Assembly: GCA_031552355.1 (NCBI GenBank)
Contig: JAVBMO010000113.1
Location: 1-6,311 of the forward strand
Length of the DNA stretch: 6,311 bases
Origin: JAVBMO01 sp031552355
Lineage (GTDB): Bacteria; Bacteroidota; Bacteroidia; Bacteroidales; P3
Direction of reading: 5' to 3'
The translations under genes and the position numbers were made by a program. The notes under the pieces were generated by a model that was not told the DNA's origin, did no database searches, and saw only the letters and a program-made list of their open reading frames with translations. Below, piece by piece: positions 1 through 5,840 of this stretch (the stretch's first letter is position 1; each line of letters opens with the position of its first letter).

Positions 1-318
1 TAAACAGATTTGCTTTTCGCATAGCAACCCGACAATATCCATACCATAATCGTTCAAGCATTTGCGCAGTAAATCAGGTTCCAATATCGAAAATACCCGG
101 TTAAAGGTATCATGCGAGGGGATGCCGTTGGGTAATTCTATAAACTCTTTCAGAAAAACCTCATGGGTTTTGGTAAACAAAACCATATCTTCATAATCCT
201 CCCCATTACTCAGATAGGTCAATAAACCAATGAATAATATGTCGGATAATTTATGCAAACATTTTTTCTCTATCCGAAAGTCTGCTATACTTGATAGGTA
301 GCCATGTAATGATTTCAT
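1..318 (-). CDS. ISAs1-family transposase, N-terminal part (cut by window edge)
   Basis: The first 106 residues are visible, starting at an ATG whose complement is at 316-318. The frame is open to position 1, so the rest of the protein lies outside the window. The sequence matches the N-terminal DDE_Tnp_1-associated region of ISAs1 (H-repeat) transposases. It shows a helical HKLSDILFIGLLTYL stretch (residues 22-36), then NGEDYEDM (38-45) and the family signature LPNGIPSHDTFNRVF (62-76). The catalytic DDE residues lie further downstream and cannot be assessed, so it is unknown whether the element is intact. The protein would catalyse cut-and-paste movement of its own element. It is transcribed away from aspS. 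A probable IS end lies just upstream. Family assignment is from recognised motifs and is fairly secure. Confidence 0.88.
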   Translation of the reverse strand, partial: MKSLHGYLSSIADFRIEKKCLHKLSDILFIGLLTYLSNGEDYEDMVLFTKTHEVFLKEFIELPNGIPSHDTFNRVFSILEPDLLRKCLNDYGMDIVGLLCEKQICL

Positions 319-330
319 TATACAAAACTA

Positions 331-352
331 CAAATTTCGTGCGTTTGCCCTA
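331..352 (-). repeat. probable terminal inverted repeat of the ISAs1 element
   Basis: Read on the minus strand this segment begins TAGGGCAAACGCACG and lies 13-34 nt before the transposase start, where an ISAs1 element's left end is expected. The GGGCAAACGC core resembles the G-rich termini of this family. The partner repeat is outside the window, so neither the inverted repeat nor the flanking target duplication can be confirmed. The exact outer boundary is a guess. Confidence 0.4.
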
Positions 353-422
353 TCTTTTCATTCTATAATCTGAAAATTAAACATGGATTCATCGAAATTG
401 TAAAGATAAAAAGATAAAAATA

Positions 423-454
423 TTTGTATATCCAATTTGTTTTGTGGATTTTTG
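423..454 (+). promoter_or_regulatory. candidate Bacteroides-type promoter for aspS
   Basis: A TTTG at 423-426 (-33 box) is followed after 20 nt by GATTTTTG at 447-454. That differs from the Bacteroides sigma-ABfr -7 consensus TAnnTTTG only at the first base. Initiation would fall near 460, giving a leader of about 40 nt. The region is AT-rich with several TTTG strings, so a chance match is possible. It lies about 70 nt outside the proposed IS end, so aspS would keep its own promoter. Confidence 0.35.
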
Positions 455-498
455 CATAAAAATTCAGAGCTTCAAATATCTTTAAAAATAGGATTTAT

Positions 499-2244
499 AT
501 GTTACGGACAAACACTTGTGGGGAATTGAACATGACCCATGTTGGCAAAACGGTTACTTTATGTGGATGGCTTCAACGTTCGCGCGATTTGGGTGGAATG
601 ACTTTTATTGACCTTCGCGACCGTTACGGCATTACGCAATTGGCTTTCAATATGGAAACCAATGCCGAACTTTGTGAATTTGCCCGTCGTTTGGGACGTG
701 AATATGTGTTGTGTGTTACCGGCAATGTGGCTGAACGCAGTTCCAAAAATCTTAAAATTCCTACCGGCGAGATTGAAATCATTGCCGAAAAAGTGGACAT
801 TCTGAATGCTGCCAAAACTCCTCCTTTTACCATTGAAGAACATACCGACGGTGGCGACGACCTCCGCATGAAATACCGTTACTTAGACTTGCGCAGGCCT
901 GTGGTTCGCCAAAACTTGGAACTTCGCCACAGGATGGGAATTGAAATCCGAAATTACCTGAACAGCAAAGATTTTATTGAAGTGGAAACCCCCTTTTTGA
1001 TAAAATCTACTCCCGAAGGCGCTCGCGACTTTGTGGTGCCTTCGCGCATGAACCAAGGGGAATTTTACGCCCTTCCGCAGTCGCCGCAAACGTTCAAGCA
1101 ACTGTTGATGGTTTCGGGCTTTGACCGCTATTTCCAAATTGTGCGTTGTTTCCGCGATGAAGATCTACGTGCCGACCGTCAGCCGGAATTCACGCAAATA
1201 GACTGCGAAATGTCATTCATTACGCAGGAAGATATTCTGAATACTTTTGAAGGCATGACCAAACATTTATTCAAAACCATAAAAGGTTTGGATGCTGCCG
1301 ATTTTCCAAGAATGTCGTACGCCGACGCCATGAAATATTATGGTTGCGACAAACCCGATATCCGTTTCGACATGAAATTTGTGGAATTGAACGAACAAAC
1401 CCAAGGAAAAGGATTTGGCGTATTCGATTCTGCGGAATTGGTGGTTGGTATCAACGCTAAAGCTTGTGCTGAATATACCCGCAAGCAATTGGATGAATTG
1501 ACCGATTTTGTAAAACGTCCGCAAGTGGGTGCTGCCGGTTTGGTATATATCCGCTACAATGCCGACGGAACATTGAAGTCTTCTGTAGATAAATTTTTTA
1601 ACGAAGAACAGCTTCGCGAAATTGCTAAAGCCTTTGACGCCAAGCCCGGCGATTTAATGCTTATCTTGGCAGGAAAAACCGAAGCCACTCAAAAAGCGCT
1701 TTGCGAATTGCGTTTGGAAATGGGCCAACGTTTAGGCCTTTGCAATCCTCAAACGTTTGCTCCGCTTTGGGTCGTTGATTTTCCTTTGTTGGAATGGGAC
1801 GAAGACACCCAACGTTTCTATGCAAAACACCATCCGTTTACCTCGCCTAAACCCGAAGATATTGCCATGCTGGACAGCGAACCCGGAAATGTTCGCGCCA
1901 ATGCTTATGATTTAGTTATCAATGGGGTGGAAATCGGTGGCGGGTCTATCCGTATTTTCAATAAAGATTTGCAAAAGAAAATGTTTCAGGTTTTGGGATT
2001 TTCGGACGAACAAGCTCAAAATCAGTTTGGCTTCCTGATGGATGCTTTTGAATACGGCGCACCTCCTCATGGCGGTATCGCCTTTGGTTTCGACCGTTTT
2101 GCTTCTATTTTTGCCGGAGCAAACACCATCCGCGATTTTATTGCTTTCCCCAAAAACAATGCAGGACGCGATGTGATGATAGGTTCCCCCTCTCCCATCG
2201 ACAAATCGCAATTGGACGAATTGAATATTGCCTTAAAATCGTAA
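499..2244 (+). CDS. aspS: aspartyl-tRNA synthetase (AspRS), bacterial type
   Basis: This is a complete 581-residue class IIb synthetase that charges tRNA-Asp with aspartate in the cytoplasm, using ATP. The N-terminal OB-fold anticodon-binding domain spans roughly residues 1-105. The catalytic core follows, with the flipping loop STPEGARDF (170-178), QSPQ (194-197), motif 2 FRDEDLRADRQPEF (218-231), HHPFTSP (444-450) and motif 3 GIAFGFDR (526-533). The bacterial GAD insertion lies at about 285-405. Length is normal for the family, about 590. The start MLRTNTCGEL aligns with the usual bacterial N-terminus, so this ATG is well supported although no Shine-Dalgarno is seen, as is common in Bacteroidota. 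Leu31 and Lys83 match the residues linked to the discriminating (tRNA-Asp only) type rather than the His/Gly of non-discriminating enzymes. The gene appears monocistronic, ended by the hairpin downstream. No broken motif was seen. Confidence 0.98.
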   Translation: MLRTNTCGELNMTHVGKTVTLCGWLQRSRDLGGMTFIDLRDRYGITQLAFNMETNAELCEFARRLGREYVLCVTGNVAERSSKNLKIPTGEIEIIAEKVDILNAAKTPPFTIEEHTDGGDDLRMKYRYLDLRRPVVRQNLELRHRMGIEIRNYLNSKDFIEVETPFLIKSTPEGARDFVVPSRMNQGEFYALPQSPQTFKQLLMVSGFDRYFQIVRCFRDEDLRADRQPEFTQIDCEMSFITQEDILNTFEGMTKHLFKTIKGLDAADFPRMSYADAMKYYGCDKPDIRFDMKFVELNEQTQGKGFGVFDSAELVVGINAKACAEYTRKQLDELTDFVKRPQVGAAGLVYIRYNADGTLKSSVDKFFNEEQLREIAKAFDAKPGDLMLILAGKTEATQKALCELRLEMGQRLGLCNPQTFAPLWVVDFPLLEWDEDTQRFYAKHHPFTSPKPEDIAMLDSEPGNVRANAYDLVINGVEIGGGSIRIFNKDLQKKMFQVLGFSDEQAQNQFGFLMDAFEYGAPPHGGIAFGFDRFASIFAGANTIRDFIAFPKNNAGRDVMIGSPSPIDKSQLDELNIALKS

Positions 2245-2269
2245 AAACAGTTTTTATAGAATGTTTTGT

Positions 2270-2316
2270 AACGGAAAGAGCAACGCCTCAAAGCGTTGCT
2301 CTTTCCGTTTAATTTG
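2270..2316 (+). terminator. Rho-independent terminator after aspS, possibly bidirectional
   Basis: There is a perfect 17-bp stem with arms 2270-2286 and 2293-2309 and a 6-nt loop CTCAAA. It is followed on the plus strand by TTTAATTT, a modest U-tract. It starts 25 nt after the aspS stop. On the minus strand it is 27 nt beyond the end of the convergent four-gene operon, so it may stop both transcripts, but the minus-strand side has no good U-tract. The inner stem nearly repeats that of the terminator at 5786-5814. Confidence 0.85.
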
Positions 2317-2336
2317 GATCATAATATCGAATGGGG

Positions 2337-3287
2337 TTATCTCAATAAGGCCTTTTTCAATTCATCATTTATCAAAAAGCGAGGTGGAAAAACGAATAGG
2401 CTTTGGGGGTACGAATGTCCGTCATCATGCGTAAGCGTTCGGTAGCAATCATCGCCATAATCCAAATGGATAAGGATTCCATTTTCTTTGAGAAAGTCTT
2501 GTTGCCTTTGTTGTACTTCTTCAATCTGAAACGGGAGGCAACTTACAACTTCTAATGAAACTTTATTTGTATGTAAATGTAATACTTCGACAATATCGCC
2601 TCGTTGAAAACGTATTTTATCGGCGGAACGTCCCGGAAATTTTAGGCTGCAATCTTCCGGCAAAAGATTTTCATCCATCAATTTTCCATTGGGTAAATAA
2701 GAACGTTTGCTTTGCGCATTGCCGCAACAACATCTATCGGTGGCATATTCCTGTATCAAAAAAGCATAAATATTGTTTTCTTTCTGTTCTTTGATGAAAT
2801 GTTCCATATTCTGTTCTGCATTTTTGAGTGTAGAAAAGAAGCCGATTGTTTGTTGAGAAACATCAAATTCAGGATAAGCGGCTTTATCGCCACAAATGCT
2901 AATCAAAGTGAGTTTAAAAATGGGGATAGTGCATTCATGCGTATAAAGCGCTTTGCTCATTTTCAGAGCCTTTTCCATAGAATCGCGCGTACCTTTCGAT
3001 TTTCCCATGGGAAACGCAAAAACAATATCGGCATTTTCAATGATGGAAGTGTTGCGCAAGAATCCGGCTTGCTTTCCATGAAGTTTCCAATTGGGTGGAA
3101 ATTCTACCATTTCCAAATTGTGTTTTTGTGCAAATTCGCGGGCTAATGTATCCACACCTTGTGCAGCACCTGATACGACACAAGCAATCTGGCCCAAACT
3201 AATTTTACTGAATACAAATTCTTCGATAGTTTGATAATCTGTAAACTCTTTCGAACCAACAATGGCAATTTTAACTTTTTCGTTCAT
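2337..3287 (-). CDS. SLOG (DUF2493/YAcAr-like) protein with long uncharacterised C-terminal extension
   Basis: This 316-residue protein is the last gene of the four-gene operon. Residues 1-115 form a Rossmann-like SLOG domain: IAIVGSKEF (7-15), SGAAQGVDTLA (39-49), EFPPNW (62-67), GFLRNT (75-80) and FAFPMGKSKGT (90-100). These are the glycine-rich and RN motifs expected for nucleotide-ligand binding. The domain is close to that of the 119-residue protein at 5350-5709. Residues 120-316 are a separate region I do not recognise. It contains a CCC cluster (186-188), a segment KIRFQRGDIVEVL (224-236) that looks like a small beta barrel, and an aromatic, proline-rich end. The ATG at 3287 is preferred over an in-frame TTG at 3311 because MNEKVKIAIVG then aligns with MGKFKIAIVG of the paralogue. 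The start overlaps the preceding gene by 17 nt, suggesting translational coupling. There is no signal peptide or membrane segment, so it is probably cytoplasmic. Ligand and activity are unknown. Confidence 0.85.
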   Translation of the reverse strand: MNEKVKIAIVGSKEFTDYQTIEEFVFSKISLGQIACVVSGAAQGVDTLAREFAQKHNLEMVEFPPNWKLHGKQAGFLRNTSIIENADIVFAFPMGKSKGTRDSMEKALKMSKALYTHECTIPIFKLTLISICGDKAAYPEFDVSQQTIGFFSTLKNAEQNMEHFIKEQKENNIYAFLIQEYATDRCCCGNAQSKRSYLPNGKLMDENLLPEDCSLKFPGRSADKIRFQRGDIVEVLHLHTNKVSLEVVSCLPFQIEEVQQRQQDFLKENGILIHLDYGDDCYRTLTHDDGHSYPQSLFVFPPRFLINDELKKALLR

Positions 3288-4047
3288 TGCCTTCAAAATT
3301 TTGATATTCAACAGTTACTTCGTTCCAAAAATCGTTAATCCGCACAATGTCTTGTAAAGCGTAGGAAGTGTGGTCGGCTAAATTGTGGAATGCCCAACAA
3401 AATGTTATCTCTTTGAGTTCCGGCCTCGATTGTAGCTGCGCATTCCAATGTCCGGTACAAAACATAGGGAAACTATGACTTCTATCTTTTATTGAAAAAT
3501 GACATTCATACAAAGGCTGTTCCTTCATTTCGTCAAGGATTTGTGCGATATGAGGCTTGTCCGAATTTTCATCTTCGTCATGTTTGGGGTCAAAACCAAG
3601 TAAAGAATCATTTCCATTGTAACAAATATTTACAGTTCCTTTGATTTCAAAATCTTGCAGAAATCCATCGGGATTATTTTTTATCTGTTTCCTCAATTCT
3701 AATTGAATCTTTTCGGCTTGGTTTACTACTTTTTGGCTGTTTTCAGTCAAGATGTCATTTACACGAATAAGGTTTTCAACATTTTTTAACGAAAATTCAA
3801 AAACGGAATTCAACAATTCTCTTCGTCGAGATAAGGCAGTAGAAACGATTAATTTGAATTTCTTATATTCCAAATGATAGAGCCCTTTTAGCCATGTTTC
3901 TATCTTTTCTGCCGATTGCATTTCGGGTTTTTCCAAATGCAGAAACAATTCCTGCGTGGTTTTTGCAGCATTTTCGACTTTTTCAAAATAGTATTGAATA
4001 TCTTCAACGCCGTAAAACACTTCTTTAGCTATTTTTAAAGGCCTCAT
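3271..4047 (-). CDS. uncharacterised 258-residue protein of the SLOG operon
   Basis: I do not recognise a named family. Residues 1-125 are rich in Lys, Glu and Leu with heptad-like spacing and look largely helical, probably coiled coil. An acidic linker DPKHDEDENSDK (153-164) follows. The C-terminal part (about 175-250) is rich in aromatics, His and Trp: YECHFSI, CTGHWNAQL, CWAFHNLADHTSY, then LQDIVRIN (231-238) and an alternating beta-like tail EVTVEYQNF. The LQDI-x2-IN motif also occurs near the C-terminus of the protein encoded just upstream. The ATG at 4047 lies 6 nt after that gene's stop, behind AAGAAAC, and the 3' end overlaps the next gene by 17 nt. Both indicate one transcript and coupled translation. 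No signal peptide or membrane helix is visible. The reading frame is certain from these junctions; the function is unknown. Confidence 0.85.
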   Translation of the reverse strand: MRPLKIAKEVFYGVEDIQYYFEKVENAAKTTQELFLHLEKPEMQSAEKIETWLKGLYHLEYKKFKLIVSTALSRRRELLNSVFEFSLKNVENLIRVNDILTENSQKVVNQAEKIQLELRKQIKNNPDGFLQDFEIKGTVNICYNGNDSLLGFDPKHDEDENSDKPHIAQILDEMKEQPLYECHFSIKDRSHSFPMFCTGHWNAQLQSRPELKEITFCWAFHNLADHTSYALQDIVRINDFWNEVTVEYQNFEGNERKS

Positions 4048-4053
4048 TGTTTC

Positions 4054-5337
4054 TTATTTTAGTTTATTCCAATAATAATTCTGAATTTTCAAATCGTATC
4101 GACAAACATTGATTGAAAGAATATCCTGAAGACTTAAATGACGACGAAGAATACCGTTTTCCCAATCATTTCCTGTAAAATTGATAATATGATCGAAACC
4201 ATTTTTTGTCAATAGCATTTCTGCTTCTTCCAATAACATTTCTGACACCTCATCCATATTAGAACCATATACCTCATTAATTGCCCATTTATTTATTGCT
4301 TCATTCAAGACTTTAATAATTCCGGATTCAGGAAGAACTGCGCTACCTGTTTGTTCATCTTTGATAGCTATGTAGAGATTTACGTCTCCTGCTATCCTAT
4401 AATTAACACCTTTTTCTCTACATAGCAAATCCCATTCTTGCCAATCTGCTCTCATCTTTTCATAACACTCTTTCATTTTTCGGCACAATATGCCCCGTCT
4501 TTCAATGTTTTCCTGTGTCCATTCAAAATGACTATCCAATCGTTTTCTTCGTTCATATAAAATTTCTTGAATAGTACCCACGCAAACTTCATTTCTAAAA
4601 GCAAATGAGAAAAATATAAAATCAAGACTATTCACATCCCTTACATTATCGACCTTGCTCATCAATACCTCTTCCAATTCCTGTAATGTATAATTTTTTA
4701 ATTTTTCAGATAAAGTATCTTCTTCATGAAATTTCTTCATATCTTCGAAATTCTTTTTTATACGAAACTCATTTTTGATTTTGTAAATCAAAGGAATTAC
4801 TGCTTTTTCAATATTTTCGGAAGAAAGCCGGTGATTATCTTCGACTGTTACTATTTTGGAAGAATCGCCATGTTCTTTAAAAACATCAAGATAGGAAAAC
4901 AATTCATCATTGGTTGAGAAAACCCCATAAATGTCAAATGGCAAAATACACCAGATTTTTTCTTCATAGCCTTCACGATTTTCGGCAAAATACGTTTTTT
5001 CCAATTCTTCAAAATCTGCAATTTCCTTTTCCGACAAAGTGTTTCGTTTAGGCAGTTCAATGCTTGGAAACATGCACGGATTAATCACAATTCTGTGAAT
5101 TTCTTCGAGTTTTAAGGCAATAAAACCACCCAAACTTGAACCGATAACCAAATCTATTTTTTCTTTTTCGATAATACTTTCGGCTAGTTCAACAGCTTCT
5201 TTGGGTTGCAAAAGAGGAAAGTCGGGCGAAATAACCATTGCCTCATCTTTGAGCAATTGGCGTAAAGTATTGGCTGTATTGCTACTGTTTCCCGATGAGC
5301 CATGCCCATGAATGTAAAGGATTTTAAATGTGTTCAT
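4054..5337 (-). CDS. YqiA/UPF0227-like alpha/beta hydrolase fused to an unknown C-terminal region
   Basis: This is a 427-residue protein in two parts. Residues 1-190 match the YqiA/UPF0227 esterase family: ILYIHGHGSSG (6-16, oxyanion region), the nucleophile elbow GSSLGG (66-71), IVINPCM (83-89), STNDELFSY (141-149) and EDNHRLS (166-172). A full Ser68-Asp144-His169 triad can be read, so a serine hydrolase activity is likely; the substrate is unknown. Known family members are about 190 residues, so residues 190-427 are an addition. That part contains a charged, helical, probably coiled-coil stretch (about 255-310) with ERRKRLDSH. A mixed segment with AGDVNLYIAI (316-325) follows, and near the end LQDILSIN (403-410), a motif shared with the next gene's product. 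The ATG at 5337 is 12 nt after the stop of the small SLOG gene, and the stop is 6 nt before the next start. It is visibly more AT-rich than aspS. No export signal is seen. Confidence 0.87.
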   Translation of the reverse strand: MNTFKILYIHGHGSSGNSSNTANTLRQLLKDEAMVISPDFPLLQPKEAVELAESIIEKEKIDLVIGSSLGGFIALKLEEIHRIVINPCMFPSIELPKRNTLSEKEIADFEELEKTYFAENREGYEEKIWCILPFDIYGVFSTNDELFSYLDVFKEHGDSSKIVTVEDNHRLSSENIEKAVIPLIYKIKNEFRIKKNFEDMKKFHEEDTLSEKLKNYTLQELEEVLMSKVDNVRDVNSLDFIFFSFAFRNEVCVGTIQEILYERRKRLDSHFEWTQENIERRGILCRKMKECYEKMRADWQEWDLLCREKGVNYRIAGDVNLYIAIKDEQTGSAVLPESGIIKVLNEAINKWAINEVYGSNMDEVSEMLLEEAEMLLTKNGFDHIINFTGNDWENGILRRHLSLQDILSINVCRYDLKIQNYYWNKLK

Positions 5338-5349
5338 ACTATTTTTTGT

Positions 5350-5709
5350 TTAACTTATTTTGTTGATATGTACTATTTTTTGCAATTTTCTTGCCTTTCT
5401 GATAGAATCGTATGTGCCTGTTGAACTTTTTGTAGGGAAAGCAAAGACAATATCGGCTTCTTCCACAATTTTTGTGTTTCGTATGGGGCCGGCAGCAGCG
5501 CCATATTTTTTCCATTCGGCAGGAAATTCTATCATTTCCAAATTGTGCTTGTGTGCAAATTTGCGGGCTAATGTATCGACGCCTTTTGCCGCACCCGACA
5601 CAACACAACTGATATTTTCTGTATCTATCTTCCTCAAGACGAATTCCTCTATGCAACTGTATGAATGAAAAGTACGTGAGCCTACAATAGCGATTTTAAA
5701 TTTTCCCAT
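5350..5709 (-). CDS. stand-alone SLOG-family (DUF2493/YAcAr-like) nucleotide-binding protein
   Basis: This 119-residue protein consists of a SLOG domain alone and is the first gene of the operon. Visible motifs are IAIVGSRTF (6-14), SGAAKGVDTLA (38-48), EFPAEW (61-66), GPIRNT (74-79) and FAFPTKSSTGT (89-99). They follow the order and spacing of the DUF2493/YAcAr branch of SLOG proteins, related to DprA and LOG, which bind nucleotides or their derivatives. It is about 60% identical by eye to residues 1-115 of the protein at 2337-3287, with one 26-nt block differing at a single base, so the two arose by duplication. The ATG at 5709 gives a conventional N-terminus directly at the first strand. 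No Shine-Dalgarno is seen, but a -7 promoter box lies 24 nt upstream. The binding site appears intact; ligand and enzymatic activity are not known. Confidence 0.9.
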   Translation of the reverse strand: MGKFKIAIVGSRTFHSYSCIEEFVLRKIDTENISCVVSGAAKGVDTLARKFAHKHNLEMIEFPAEWKKYGAAAGPIRNTKIVEEADIVFAFPTKSSTGTYDSIRKARKLQKIVHINKIS

Positions 5710-5732
5710 AGCGATGTTTTGTTATTACACCG

Positions 5733-5759
5733 CAAAGGTAAAACACAGATACGCCAAAA
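5733..5759 (-). promoter_or_regulatory. Bacteroides-type promoter of the SLOG operon
   Basis: On the minus strand TACCTTTG (5733-5740) fits the Bacteroides -7 consensus TAnnTTTG exactly and would place the transcript start near 5726-5728, about 18 nt before the first ATG. Upstream, TTTTG (5755-5759) could act as the -33 element, but the 14-nt spacing is shorter than the usual 19-21, so that half is uncertain. The site sits between the preceding gene's terminator and the first SLOG gene, as expected for an independent operon promoter. Confidence 0.6.
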
Positions 5760-5785
5760 CTTGACGCAATTTAAAATTGATTTAT

Positions 5786-5814
5786 AAAAAAAGCAACGCT
5801 TGGGGGCGTTGCTT
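5786..5814 (-). terminator. Rho-independent terminator of the upstream minus-strand gene
   Basis: A perfect 9-bp stem has arms 5791-5799 and 5806-5814 and a 6-nt loop. On the minus strand it is followed directly by a run of T (5792 down to 5786). It lies 27 nt past the stop of the gene at 5841-6311, so it separates that gene from the SLOG operon. Its inner 8-bp stem is identical to, and oriented the same way as, the core of the aspS terminator. Confidence 0.88.
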
Positions 5815-5840
5815 GGGGGAAGTTTGAACTCTATTTTTTT

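Noticed and set aside
559..2211. Several short minus-strand frames inside aspS
   Set aside because: They are shadows of a conserved housekeeping gene without motifs or plausible start signals.
2712..3146. Plus-strand open frame of 144 codons opposite the second SLOG gene
   Set aside because: It is antisense to a gene with clear family motifs, has a composition rich in Phe, Ile and Cys typical of a shadow frame, and shows no recognisable domain.
3288..3311. Upstream TTG start extending the second SLOG protein by eight residues
   Set aside because: The ATG at 3287 gives an N-terminus that aligns with the paralogue, and TTG would lengthen the overlap with the preceding gene to 41 nt.
5339..5656. 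Second minus-strand frame overlapping the small SLOG gene
   Set aside because: It is an out-of-frame shadow rich in Arg, Cys and Lys; the overlapping frame carries all the SLOG motifs.
5786..5814. Hairpin as part of a CRISPR-like or retron-like repeat
   Set aside because: It occurs once here with a T-run on the transcript side, and position and structure fit a terminator; no spacer pattern or reverse transcriptase is present.
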